From Alopecurus myosuroides (lineage: Eukaryota > Streptophyta > Magnoliopsida > Poales > Poaceae), in NCBI GenBank assembly GCA_028641055.1, contig CM054057.1, forward strand, positions 728,410,484 through 728,474,483: a stretch of DNA of 64,000 nucleotides, in the 5' to 3' direction. Position numbers and translations under genes: made by a program. The notes below the pieces were generated by a model. It was given only the letters and a program-made list of their open reading frames with translations. It searched no databases and was not told the DNA's origin. Every line of letters starts with the position of its first letter. Position 1 is the stretch's first letter. Shown one piece after another: positions 12,740 to 24,348 of the stretch.

Positions 12740-14582
12740 GGGATGCCTTGGGAATCCCCAATCTTGGACGCTTGAGTCATCTTGGAATTTACTGGGACGA
12801 ACCACGGGGGCATCCCCAAGCTTAGGTTGTTCACTCATCTTGATCACATTCTATCATCCTCTTCTCTTGACCCTTGAAAACTTCCTTCACATCAAAGTAA
12901 TTCTCATTAGAGGGTTAGTGCACAATAAAAAGTTCACATGTTCTGCATGGACACAAGCGTTATTAATGATTTTTAAACATTAGCTACATCCACTGATGTT
13001 TCGTGAAGCAAAGAAATCCAATCAACATACTAAAAGAGAGAATGCAAAGTAAAAGGCATAATCTGTTAAAACCAGAACAATCGGTAAAGACGAATGTTTT
13101 CGGGGCACTTATGTTGCTCATATTGAAAAATGCAAAGCTAGAAAAGTTTCGGAATTAGCTGAGGAATAAGCACAAAAATTTGCAGGTCATTTTGACCTTT
13201 CTATGATTTATGCGATTTTATAAGGTGGACATCAGAAATCTGTTTCCTACGCAGAAATCTAAATCTAACCTCAACTTTAACTAGAGACTTTACTTGGCAC
13301 AAAAAATGCGAGAAAATAAAGATACAAAGGAGTTGCTATAGAAGTAAAAAACACCTTGAATCAAAGAAAACAGAAGAAAACAATGCAAACATAAAAACAT
13401 GGGTTATCTCCCAAGAGGTGCTTTTTCTTTAAAGCCTTTTAGCTAGGCATGATAATTTTGAAAGATGCTCACGTAAGAATAAGAGTTGAAAAATAATACA
13501 TGTTTAAGTCTAACCCACTTCCTATGAAAAATAATCTTGTAGAAAAACAAGTCAATAAAGCACAAAGTGTCTAGCATAGGAATACAAAATAAGTGCAACT
13601 TCAAAACTTTTAACATAAATAGAGAAGACTTAATTTTATTGAGATATATGAAACCGTTTCTTCCTCTTTCATAATGACCAGTCGGTCTTAAAGAAACCAG
13701 CATATATAAGAAGCACAAGAGAAATATCAAAACTTTCATCATAAAGAGAGGAAATTTAATAATATGAAAATTTCCATAACCATATATTCCTCTCTCAAGA
13801 TAATTCTTAGTAGCATCATGAATAGACTCAACAATATAGATATCACATAAAGAATTTTTATCATGATTAAACATACAATTATTATCATTAATATCCACAT
13901 AAGTAAAATCCTTCTCACTAGTAATAATGGGAGTAAAACTATCACATCCATCATTGCAATCATCATAAATTGGAGGAATAGTATAATCATAATGAACTTT
14001 ATCTGAACAGTAGATGGACTGAAAATAACATCTTCATCATTGGAATCATCATATATAGGAGGCATATCATAATCACAATAAAATTTATCCTCAATAGTAG
14101 GTGGAACTAGAATACCACAATCATTATAATCATTATATATTGGAGGCAAAGTATCATCAAAGAAAATTTCCTCCTCAAAACTTGGGGGACTAAAAATATT
14201 GTATTCAACAAAACTAGCTTCCCCAAGCTTATAGATTTCCATGGAATTAGCAATAATGGTGTTCAAAGATTTTATATTAATAACATTACTACTAGCATGC
14301 AAATAAAGTTCCATAGGTTTTTTAATTTCTCTTCAAAAGCATCATGTCCTAATTCAATATAAAGATTATAAAGTTATCTCGTATTTTTGTTATTTTCCAT
14401 TAAGCCTAACTAGTAAAAATGAAAACAAGGAACAAGTGAAAATAAGCCTAACTAGTGAAAATAAAAACAAGGAACAAAAACATATAATTGAAGAATCTAA
14501 AGGAAATAGCTTCGAGCACTCACACCCGAGGGTGTGAGTACCTTTTACCTTACCTCCCCAGCAACGATGCCAGAAAAGAGCT
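12740..14582 (-). mobile_element. Athila/Sabrina-like interior, right copy
   Basis: A shortened interior of the same family: primer site TGGCATCGTTGCTGGGGA at 14555-14572 (minus), decayed ORF at 13443-14314, then non-coding sequence matching 9390-10130, ending at the LTR at 12739. Compared with the left copy it lacks the part equivalent to about 8256-9385. Confidence 0.65.
13443..14314 (-). pseudogene. Sabrina-like ORF, second copy, frameshifted
   Basis: It starts MELYLHASSNVINIKSLN at 14314, followed by LPPIYNDYND and MPPIYDDSND blocks. The frame then shifts near 13890-14000 and the C-terminal part is in another frame (13443-13898). It is homologous to 10134-10897. No enzymatic motif is present. 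Confidence 0.6.
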
Positions 14583-15744
14583 TGATGTATACGCACGATT
14601 GTATTCTTGTAGACAGTGTTGGGCCTCCAAGTGCAGAGGTTTCTAGAACAGCAGCAAGTTTCCTTATGTGAATCACCCAAGGTTTATCGAACTCAGGGAG
14701 GAAGAGGTCAAACATATCCCTCTCAAGCAACCCTGCAATTAAGTTACAAGAAGTCTCTTGTGTCCCCAACACACCTAATACAATTGTCAGTTGTATAGGT
14801 GCACTAGTTCGGCGAATAAATAGTGAAATACAAGTAATATGGATGATTATAAGTAGTAATTGCAATCTTAAATAAAAATGGCAGTAATCAAACATGTAGC
14901 AGAACTGGTTGAAAATGGGGTTTGAATGCTTAGAAACAAGGCATATGGATCATACTTTCACTAGTGAACACTCTCAACAATAATAACATAATTAAATGCA
15001 TAAATATATCTCTTCACTACGCTACTCCGAACAAATCTCCGGTCGGATAACAAACACAATCATTGCTTAGGGCTGCAAAAAGCACTCCTTAGAGTTCGCA
15101 TTTCCCCATCTAGGTAACCCCCACACTATCACCATGAGACCTAGATGGTTCCAGACAAACACCACAATTTCATAGGGTCATCCAACACAAAATATAAATA
15201 TCATGCTAAACCACATGGTGCACACACTATCACCTTTACACTGTGATCAAAGTGCCTATGTAGATCTCATAACAAAACCACTTGAGTAGCATAACAGATG
15301 AAGAGTAACATCTACTTATTCAACTAGATTACAAAGCTCATGATCACATAAAAATCACACCATGGAAGACAGAGATGAAACACATACTACCGGTAGAGCC
15401 CTCTGCCCCGGGGGAGAATTAGTCCCTCCTCATCACAAGAGACAACAATTGCGATGAAGATGGCAGTGGAGTCAATGGAGATGGTTCCTGGGGCACTTCC
15501 CCGTCCAGGCAGGGTGTCGGAACAGAGATTTCTATCCCCCGAAACTTGTCTATGGCGGCGGTGGAGCTGCAAAACTTTTCGTGGAAGGGGGCCGATATAT
15601 TTAGGTTTGATGCCTCGGGGGTACTTTATAAGACAAAAGGCGATGGCGGTGGGCACACGAGGGGCCCACACCACCAGCTGGCGCGGCCAGGGGGCCACCC
15701 GGGCGAGCCTATGGTGTGGTGGCTTCAGAACTCCCCTCCGGGTC
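14583..15744 (-). repeat. Athila/Sabrina-like LTR, interrupted by Gyp copy 2
   Basis: Matches 11127 to about 12495 of the complete LTR, then stops where the Gyp LTR begins at 15745. The missing 250 bp or so should lie on the far side of Gyp copy 2, right of the window. GGGTC at 15740-15744 is the expected target duplication. Confidence 0.75.
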
Positions 15745-16219
15745 TGTCGTGGGATAATCACGGCAGACGTTACCGGGGGTAACTTATCTTGGGGCAAGAC
15801 GACTCCGGTGTTTGGGAGAGGGTTTAGATCAAGGGAAAACATGACGATATGCGATCTGGTAGCCGGCAATCTAGTCGCCGAGTCTCCGATCTCGATCTAT
15901 TAATTCAGCTCTCGTGTTACAATGGATACTCGATACCTAGCGATATTGCTCTAACTCTTGGATCTCCCTCGTCTAACCCTAGGGGCTGGCTTATATAATA
16001 CCCAGACCCCCTGGCCTACTCTCCAAGGCGTACTCTGAATCCTACCCGGACACTGCTTACAAACCCTAAACTTCCTTATAAGAACCCACAATCCGGGTTA
16101 CAAGGCCTACGTTCCTGGGCCTTCTAGAAACTCCTTTATTTTAAGCCGGGTCTTGTGCAGCGTCCTTTGGGCCGAGTTACTCCTTGGCGTTGGCCTACCG
16201 GGTTATCATCCCTCCATCA
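15745..16219 (-). repeat. 3' LTR of Gyp copy 2
   Basis: 475 bp; on the minus strand it begins TGATGGAGGGATGATAACCC and ends CCCACGACA. It is clearly diverged from the 479-bp LTRs of the young copy. It is followed inwards by the same sequence that precedes the 3' LTR of that copy. Confidence 0.85.
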
Positions 16220-16248
16220 GTAGTCCCCAGAATAGCTTGGGCTTCATG
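16220..16248 (-). other. Polypurine-tract region of Gyp copy 2
   Basis: The minus strand reads CTATTCTGGGGACTAC directly before the 3' LTR, as does the complete copy at 39908-39924. The purine run is short (GGGGA). Confidence 0.5.
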
Positions 16249-16605
16249 AGATCCTCTTTGAAGCGCACGCTATTCCCTGCAAAGAATATCAAACATACAA
16301 GTTCATAGAAGCTGGGTTGGATTGCTTTGATAAACATCTAGGCCTAACTCCATGGTGGCCATATAATAACCCGGCCTTCTCTAAATCCCTCTTTACTCTT
16401 TCCGGGTCAACGCCCGGGTAAGAATGTCAAAGATCCGGCTTACTCCACTTGATAACTGATCCTGATACCGCGGGAATATTTCCTTCATATCTTGTCCGGA
16501 TATCCCGTCTAGCACTTAACGCACATCCCGGAAAATCCGGCGGATATCCTTTATCCCGAAACTTCCGGCTCTCGCCCGTTGGCCTAGGTTTATCCACCCG
16601 CACCT

Positions 16606-16613
16606 TATAAATA
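16606..16613 (+). promoter_or_regulatory. TATA box of the antisense gene, Gyp copy 2
   Basis: TATAAATA lies about 800 bp upstream of the antisense ATG at 17411. It is followed by a pyrimidine-rich leader and a leader intron ending CTTTTCAG before 17402. The young copy has the same box in the equivalent place (39550-39557). Confidence 0.55.
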
Positions 16614-17410
16614 GGCACCCGGGGGATAACCTAACCCCAACGGTCCATTTCTTCTTCTTCTTCTTCCTTTCCTCCACTTTCGCGCTCGGGCTTACAGAGC
16701 ACCGCCACGGCGACCTCGCGCGCGTCACCGGAACCAATTTGCCGCCGGCTACGTTCCGCCACAGCTCGTCCCGCGCCGCCGGCCTCCACCGCCGCGTCCG
16801 CGAGCAGCTCGCCGGCAATCACAAAGGGGCATTCGGATTGCGCCATTTGCCGCCGCCGCGCACTACTCCAATCTCTTCCGGCAAGCTCCTCGTTTCCATT
16901 AATTTGGCTTCGCAATTTCTCGATTCAATCTAAATTAGATCTAGGTCAACCGCGGACCATTTCTCTCGCCGCGCCGGATTAGGCCACACAATTCCATGCT
17001 AGTTCATCCAATAGCTTGGTAGACGGCCATATATCATTCCCCTATTGTCATAAATCACCAATTCCTCCACAAAATCATCCGCAAATTTTTCAATCTAGAT
17101 CCATTTCGCCCAAATTTTCTGCAACTGTCATTGACACCCGGGAAATCTTATTCTTCCGGGTCTTTTGCTTGCAGTACATACATGGGCAACCATCCTTCTT
17201 CCTCAAGCACTTTCCACTTCGTAAGCGCCCCATAGTTTCTATACTGATACTCGATACTCGAATAATTCATACTTTTGCTGCGTTCAATGATACCCGGATG
17301 ATTCTTAATTTCTTTGTCTGGCTGATACCGCTTGTCTATACTCGGACAATTCGTGATTTCCGAGTCTTATGCCTTGTACCTTTTTGTCTTGTGCTTTTCA
17401 GGTTGATCCC

Positions 17411-19503
17411 ATGGCTCCTAAGAAGCAAGGGAAACAGTCGGCAAAGGCGAGGTCAACCCAATCCATATCCGCCAACTGGGCGCGATCCACGGTCACAAAG
17501 GCCAAGCTAGAAGAGCTGGCCGAGTTAGGGATCCTCCCCCCCTAGAAGGACATCCACTGGAGCCCACGCCGGCTGATGACGAGGTAATCTGCTTTGTCGA
17601 ACATGTGACCCGGGGGTTTCGCCCTCCTGGTCACCCTTTCTTCCGTGAGGTCTTGAGCCATTACGGCCTCCGGGTATTCGACATAGGGCCTAACTCTATG
17701 CTGAATATAACCCACTTTATCGTTCTTTCCGAGTCATATTTGTGCACTCCACCAAATTTGACTCTTTTTATCGAACTTTTCCAATGCAAACCGTGCCGCA
17801 AAAGCAGTGACGGGGCGCTTCTTGCTTGCGGCGGGGTTTCCATCCAACGCCGCAAAAATTCCCCAATGCCAACTCTTAACCTGAATTCTCATGTTAAACA
17901 CTGGCACCTTTCTTTCTTTTACTGCCGGGACACCTCCCCACCCGGCGAGAAGAAATTGCCGGGTTACTCGGAGGGCCTCCTCGATATCTCCGAATCTTTC
18001 AACGCTTTTGCCCCTGAGCCGGACAGGGAGGCCATCCAACCGCTCCTTTCAAAAATAGCCGCCCTTTCCGCCCAAGGTCTCCTTGGGCTCAACTTGGTGA
18101 AAACTTGGGTCAACTTCCGGATCCAACCCAACTCTATCCGCACCAAATTAATGTGCGAGTACTCGGGGCACACCACAGATTCCCTCCGATACTCATCTAA
18201 AGATTACGCGGCCGGCGACACTAACAAGACCATCAAGGGATTCTTGACGGAGAAGTTGGAGGTAATCCGGAATATAGCCGGGTTAGAACCCTTTACACGC
18301 GAGAACCCAGCACCTGAGGTAAAGATCCGGCTCTCATACCTTTACTTCCATGCTTTTCCTTTTGATACAGTTGCTAAATCTCATCTCCATGCCTTTTCCT
18401 CAGGCTGATAACATCTTTTGGAAAATCGAGACTCCCCCTAACTCCGAAAGTCCAGAGGAAGAAGAGGACGCAATTAACTCGGAAGAAGGTACATCCCGAG
18501 TCTCTCTTAAATCCAGCGAGCTCGTTGTTGTTCATTCTGTATTTTTCCGACTGTATACTTTGATAACTTTCAGAACCAGAGGACAAGGGCGAAGAAGAAG
18601 AAGAACCGGAAGGCAGGGTGGAAACAGCAAGTGACGAAGATGAAGTCGAGCCGACGATCAAGGCCGGAGCGAAGAGGAAACCTCGAGGGGTCGTCTTCAA
18701 GGTTCCATACCGCTTCCTTACTTCTAAACCATTCTCCTTTGATAACGTGCACAAGCTAAACCAAGAGTTATCCAACTGGTCATACCTGAAGGATCCACCC
18801 TTGACCAAGCGTAGAATGACTCGGAATTTTCCGGGTGAAGGCGCTCTTAACCCGGGTATTCCGTCATCTCCAACTCGACGCGGTGGTATTCATCTGATCC
18901 TTTCTTGAATATCAAAGTTTTTCCAGATCACCCCTCAGCAGAGCAGTTCCATGTCTTACTTTCTTGATATTTTTCAGCTTCATCCGGGTCCAGCAGCACG
19001 TTTCCCTCGGACTTCGCGGTGAATCCCAGGTAAGGTTCTTCTCCTGATGTTCCATCACTCTGCCATAATTTACTCCAGTCTACATGCTAACCGCTATTTT
19101 ATACTGTCGACAAAGCCACGGTCACAATCAGTGACCAAGAAAATATGGAGACCGATGACCCGGGCAAGGAGAACCCGATTGATGATATGGCGGCTGCAGC
19201 TGGCGACGAAGAACAACAAGTGTCACCGACACACCCGGCTGATCAGGAAGCCGAGTACCCGCTAGCCTCACATGCACGCGAGGGGGAAGAAGCCGCCGTC
19301 TTGGGCACGGGAGGAGGCGTACCGAGCCCCGACATCCGGACGACTGGGGTACCTTCCCCTGCCAAGTAGAAAACCTCCACTCCGAGTTATCAAGACCCCG
19401 GGTCTTCTAACTCGGGCAACCATTCCTTCGACCAAATGATGAGCTCTCTCCTCGCCATGAAGGCCTCAAAGAGCAACATGTTGGAGCGTATGGCCGCGGA
19501 GCA
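17411..19503 (+). pseudogene. Antisense gene of Gyp (Transposase_28 type), 5' exons, broken
   Basis: A multi-exon gene lying opposite to Gyp gag-pol, between integrase and 3' LTR. Exon 1 (17411-18318) starts MAPKKQGKQ and includes RGFRPPGHPFF, HYGLRVFDIGPNS and LLACGGVSIQRRKNS, the conserved core I recognise as Pfam PF04195 (putative gypsy-type transposon domain). Further exons are 18404-18488, 18574-18701 and several more to about 19503, mostly acidic Glu/Asp-rich, with GT-AG borders. An in-frame TAG at 17542 with a nearby deletion, a TAG near 19366 and a CAG-to-TAG change near 19504 show that it is dead. The product's function is unknown; its own TATA box suggests separate transcription. 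The Copia element splits it from its last two exons at 53078-54061. Confidence 0.7.
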
Positions 19504-20348
19504 TTAGGTACGCTAGTTGATATCTCTTAGTGTCCACCTAGTCCCCAAGTTCCGAGTCTAACTTGTCAAAGTTACACTCGGTACTTCTGGCAATACTCGG
19601 CTGATTGTGATATCCGACTAATGTTTAACCCTCCATTCTTTTAGGCGCAGGTGAAAGTAAAGTATAGGCACCTAGAGGGGGGGTGAATAGGTGCTACGGC
19701 AAATTTTAATTTTTCTCAAATTTAGGCTTGACAAGAAAGGTAAATTCTCTAGATAGTGCAACTAGTGATGAATTTACCTATATGACAAGACAAGCAATCA
19801 AAGCAACAAGTACAAGTAAGTAAAGAGAGGGAGGAACGAGGTAACCGATGGAAGCACACGGAGACACGATGTATTTCCGAGTTCCTCCTTTTTAGGGGAG
19901 TACATCTCGTTGGAGGGGTGTGAGCTCGCCACAAAGGCTTACTCAACGCCACTAAGGCTTCACCCTATTCTCCGATGAACTTCGCCACAAAGGCCTAGTT
20001 CACCTTCCACTATAGAACCCCTTTGAGGCGGGGATCAAATCCTTTACAAACACCTTGGGGCACACACCCACAACTTAATTGGGGGCTCCCAACACTTCTT
20101 GAATCACCAACAAGAAACAAGATGCCTAACTTCTCCACAAGAGGAAACCCTAGGCGAGATCCCTCTAGCTAGAGAGGGGGAAATGAAGAACGGGTCGGTG
20201 AAGATGTAGATCGGGGCCTTCTCCTTCAATCCTCCAAAGATCTTCAAGATTGGGTGGAGGGATTGGGAGTTATGAGGGATTTGGTGAGTTCTTAAATGCT
20301 CATCAATGCTAAGGGGAAGAACTAGATCTTGAGGAAGAAGAGGAGGGG

Positions 20349-20356
20349 TATTTATA
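20349..20356 (-). promoter_or_regulatory. TATA box of the Copia 3' LTR
   Basis: TATAAATA on the minus strand, downstream of the tandem dyad array. The equivalent in the 5' LTR is 52250-52257. Confidence 0.65.
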
Positions 20357-20395
20357 GTCCCTCCTCACAACTAGTCGTTGTGCAGGAAAAAAGGT

Positions 20396-21015
20396 ACCGG
20401 AATATCCGGTCCAAGTTTGGACCGGAATATCCGGTCAGTTTGCTCCACGCAGATCTGCAGTGCTGGACCGGATTATCCGGTTGATCTGAAATAATCCGGT
20501 ACAAATAATCCGGTAGATGCCAGTACGCAAATCTTCTAGTCCTTAGCCATTTTTCCACTTCTTCAACTTCAACCGGAATATCCGGTATAGATATGAAATA
20601 TCCGGTACAAATAATCCGGTTGACTCCAGTAGCTCCAAGCTTCCAGTCCTTAGCCATTTTTCGCAGCAACCGGAATATCCGGTCCAGGATGAATAATCCG
20701 GTCCGAATAATCCGGTTGACTCCAGTAGCTCCAAGCTTCCGGTCCTTAGCCATTTTTCGTAGCAACCGGAATATCCGGTCCAGGATGAATAATCCGGTCC
20801 GAATAATCCGGTTCACTTCTGTGAGCAAAACTTCCAGTCCTTAGCAGTTTTTCGCAGCAACCGGAATATCCGGTCCAGGTTGAATAATCCGGACCAAATA
20901 ATCCGGTTGACTCCAGTATGCGAAACTCTCAGTCCTTAGCCATTTTTGTGCTCCTTTCTCAGCAACCGGAATATCCGGTCCAGGATGAATAATCCGGTCC
21001 GAATGATCCAGTTGA
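20396..21015 (-). repeat. Tandem dyad array in the Copia 3' LTR (U3)
   Basis: Units of about 95 bp (comparable points at 20621, 20717, 20812 and 20907) each carry one dyad CCGGAATATCCGG (arms CCGGA/TCCGG, centre ATA) and two AATAATCCGG variants, joined by a spacer containing CAGTCCTTAGCCATTTTT. More irregular dyads continue to 20396. The array lies upstream of the TATA box, the usual place of LTR enhancers. Confidence 0.8.
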
Positions 21016-21171
21016 GTTCTGTCCCAAAAACCTCAGGCCAAACTTCACCGACTTTTCGGTGATCGATGCCGATGTTAAGTATAACACCTGCACACTAAAC
21101 ACCTCGATAAATAATGTACTTAGTATTGTTAACTAACACACAAAACACTGGGAAAACGAAATGCACTTTCA

Positions 21172-21185
21172 ATCTCCCCCTTTTT
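21172..21185 (-). other. Polypurine tract of the Copia element
   Basis: The minus strand reads AAAAAGGGGGAGAT immediately before the 3' LTR. Confidence 0.8.
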
Positions 21186-21752
21186 GGTGTTAGATGACAA
21201 TACTAAGATTTGCAATAAAACTTGACAGTAATCATGCTTGAAACAAGATGGAAATCTCTCCCCCTATCTCTATGCATATCTTTTGTTTGCCTCAAACACA
21301 AATGGATGCAATGATGTATAGGGAGAAATTTTCAACAAGTAGCAGACATGACAAAGAGACAATATCACCAATATGTTGAGTGTAAAGAAGTATATACCTT
21401 GTGCGAAAAAGATATATCCAATAATACCCAAGCACAACCATAGATAATCTCCTCAACATATACGATAGATAACCATCACACCATAAATAGATAAACCATG
21501 ATAATATCCAGATAACCAACATAGTCTCACACATAATAGCACACATAGTTATAAACGAGACAATAAACGACATAAGTTCACAAGCACGACAAATGAAGAT
21601 AAAATGGACACAAGCTCTCAAAGGAAGGATAAAAGCAAATGCTTGTGCCCGAACCCATGCAAATCCCGTAGTCTATAATAGCTACTTCTCCCCCTTTGGC
21701 ATCGAGACACCAAAAAGGAGGGAAATAGCTAATCTAACGTCCCAGACACGGT

Positions 21753-23562
21753 CTAAGCATCCGACTCGCCTCCAGACTCCTGCTCATCATCAGACTCCTC
21801 CTCATCAGCAGCCGCATCATGAGCTCGAGCAGCAGTCTCCTGAGTAGACCTGAGAGCCGCCTCAATGCTCTCCCAAGGAGTGAAATCGCCAGCAGACCAA
21901 GCAGAGTAGGACTGAGCAGCAATAGGAGCAGGTACATCACCAGTGCCACCACTCATGTGATGGATAATCTGCCGCTGAGAGCTAGCCAAGTCAGAGTCCC
22001 TGCAATACGCCCTGTACTGTTCCTTGTGAATGTCCACCTTCATGCAGAGCACGTTGCGCTGAAACCAGGAGAGCTTCCTGACGTGGCGCAAGGTGGTGAT
22101 ATCAGACACAGGCGCCCTGGGAGCAGACTGAGAGCCAGAAGGACCACCCATAGAGGAACCACCCTCAAATGGAGCACTCTGAGAAGCAGCCGCAGTCTTC
22201 AGCTTCCTCTTGACATACAGCTTCCTGACCTTGTGCTCAACCATGAGTAACTCGGTGTACTCCTTCCTCATCTCATACTTGATAAGCATCATGATATAGG
22301 GAGCATAGGGAATGGTGTAGCCACCAATCATAGAGCTCGTGAAAGATGATGTCCATCACATCCACAGTATAGGAGACAGACGGGTCCTCTTCCTCCATAC
22401 ACTCCTTAGCCAGAATCAGAAGGTTGCACAGAGGAGTGGTGAGGGCATCGTTGTTACCTCCACTCGGCACAAGGAAAGCTCTGAAGATACGCACCAGCTG
22501 ATCATAAAGTGGAAGAAGTCCCTCAAGTCCCCCAACAGTGAAACCAGGGGCATATATCTCAGCCATGGACACCTCCCTCCTCGGCCTATCAACCTCATGG
22601 ACGCGGCGACCAAGAGGAGGGTGCTCGCTGTAAGAGTAGCCAAGACGCCGAGCAAACCTCTCAAAAGATGCTTCACAAGGTGTGTCCTCAGACATCCACT
22701 TGAGACGGGTCACAATATCCCCAGTGGAGAACACGAGGGTGGACATAAACTGCATCACAAGCTGCGTGTTGTAGTTGCACTGAGTCTCCATAAGCTTCAC
22801 CAGACCGAAACGCTCAACAACACTGGCTGCATCAGCAAATTCCTCCTTGGCCTTGAGAGCGGCATGGTCAAATGGATGCATAGGGCGGCACGGATAGCGG
22901 TAGTCACAATAGATGTCAGCATAAATATAGGACTGCTCCAGATTCCAGAATCGAGAATCAATATTTGCAACCCTCGGAGAAAGATAGGCATCCTGCTTTC
23001 TGAGCTCATTGAAATCCTGAGTAGGAATGTCGGTCTTATAGTTGAGCCGAGGTTTCCTCTTGTTACGGGTAGAAACTTGCTTCTTGTGCTTCGGAACGCT
23101 CCGTTCGTGGTCACCACCTGTGAAACAAGATAGTAGGGGGATAGCACAGGATGAGTACACTAGTGTCACACAACGGATACAATCATGCATAGAAACGATA
23201 GAGGAGATTCCAGGAAACAATCGAGGTAGAAATCTGGGAAAGATCAATTTGGGGCTGTCCTAAAACAGTACTGGACATAGCCGGATATTCCGGTTCAAAA
23301 CTGAACCGGATATTCCGGTTACCCGGATATTCCGGTTCAGTCGTGGACCGGATATTCCGGTAGGTTGCGGATCAGCACAAAATCAATCTAAATCTCAGAT
23401 TTCACAGGGATTGCAAACAAGGAATCTAGTCTATGGTTTCTAGCATGTAGGGGGGTCCTCTTCGGAATGAAATCTACCAAGCATAGCCAACAAAACGCAA
23501 ATCCATGGAAGGTAAGGTTATAGCACCAAGATTCAAGAGATTTGAACATTACCGGGATCCAT
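21753..23562 (-). pseudogene. Extra spliced ORF downstream of Copia pol (env position)
   Basis: A predicted two-exon gene. A tiny first exon (ATG GAT CCC G, 23553-23562) ends at the donor GTAATG; a 435-bp intron ends TTTCACAG; exon 2 (21753-23117) continues in phase. The product begins basic (KHKKQVSTRNKRKPR), has a central region with RFWNLEQSYIYADIYCDY and FARRLGYSYSEHPP, and ends in a very acidic tail (DEEESDDEQESGGESDA). A one-base frameshift near 22325 breaks it. It lies where SIRE-type elements carry an env-like ORF, but I see no signal peptide or convincing membrane span. It faintly resembles the ORF-1 proteins of Athila elements. Function unknown. Confidence 0.5.
23278..23362 (-). repeat. 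Dyad array within the intron of the extra Copia ORF
   Basis: Four copies of CCGGATATTCCGG, mostly flanked as AACCGG...CCGGTTC. This is the motif of the LTR array. Confidence 0.75.
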
Positions 23563-23740
23563 GGAGAAAAATGCTTGGGTAGAAACGTTCCAAAACGCGA
23601 GGAGAACAAGATCCGGGCCAAAGCTCCAAGATCTCGCGGAGGAAACGACCCGGGAGGCCAAGAATCACGGCGGCGGCGATTTGGTGGAGAGGAGCGGACG
23701 GGAAAAGGGCAAGAACTGACCCTCCCCGTCGGGCCCCAGG

Positions 23741-23747
23741 CTTTATG
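23741..23747 (-). promoter_or_regulatory. Possible internal TATA-like box of the extra Copia ORF
   Basis: CATAAAG on the minus strand, about 180 bp upstream of the predicted ATG at 23562, followed by a GC-rich leader. Dyads lie immediately upstream. Confidence 0.35.
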
Positions 23748-23756
23748 AAGTGCGCC

Positions 23757-23835
23757 GAACCGGATATTCCGGTTCAAGTTTGAACCGGATATTCCGATAC
23801 AGCCGGATATTCCGGTTCAAAACTGAACCGAAATT
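23757..23835 (-). repeat. Dyad array upstream of the extra Copia ORF
   Basis: Three good and one degenerate copy of the CCGGA-ATA-TCCGG dyad just upstream of the putative internal promoter. Confidence 0.75.
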
Positions 23836-24348
23836 CCGACTGCCTCCTGATTCGAAATTTCCTCGTTTTCAACGGACGACACTAGTGCTTAGAAAAGAAA
23901 GGCTTTTTTGAGAGAAAGGCTTAGGATAGATTTAACAAACTGAGACTAGTACTTATCCCTCTCAAGAGCAAGAATCAACCAACTAAAATACCAATTGAGT
24001 GGGATTTTCCTAGGAAGAACCACTTAGACGGGGAAAACACACGAAATGCAATGAAATGACAAGTAGAAAAACCCAACTAAGATCCAACTCTTCGAAATGA
24101 AGAGGTTGGTGGCCGAAGCCACCATGTAAGAGTTCTTGGTATGCAACCGCGAAGATATATCTTGGGGGCATTGCCAAAACTCAACATTGAAGCTCACAAT
24201 TCAACATTAGAAAAAGAGAGATCACAATGAATTTTTGCTATGGGCATAATGGGGGGAGGGAGAACCCAATGTGTTAGGATGACTCCCTATGTCCATGCCT
24301 ACATCTAAACTCGAACACGTTTCATCTATAGGGGTGTGCGCAAGATAG
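23836..24348. other. Non-coding stretch between Copia pol and extra ORF
   Basis: Spacer of about 510 bp. I see no ORF or clear motif in it. Confidence 0.5.

Larger units (their letters stand above)
19652..21171 (-). repeat. 3' LTR of the Copia element
   Basis: 1520 bp. On the minus strand it holds a roughly 95-bp tandem array, then a TATA box, then the R-U5 part. It differs from the 5' LTR (51566-53072) by scattered substitutions and a few small indels, so the insertion is not very recent but still well preserved. Confidence 0.9.

Noticed and set aside
20352..20828. ORF with repeated IIRTGLFILDRIFRLL-type units
   Set aside because: It is a translation of the LTR dyad array; it overlaps the TATA box and is open only because of the tandem repeat.
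20396..21015. CRISPR-like array of short palindromic repeats
   Set aside because: The repeats are plant LTR enhancer-like tandems, with repeated rather than unique spacers and a duplicate in the other LTR.
21753..23562. Retroviral-type envelope gene
   Set aside because: Position fits but there is no clear signal peptide, fusion peptide or membrane span, and the ends are strongly charged.
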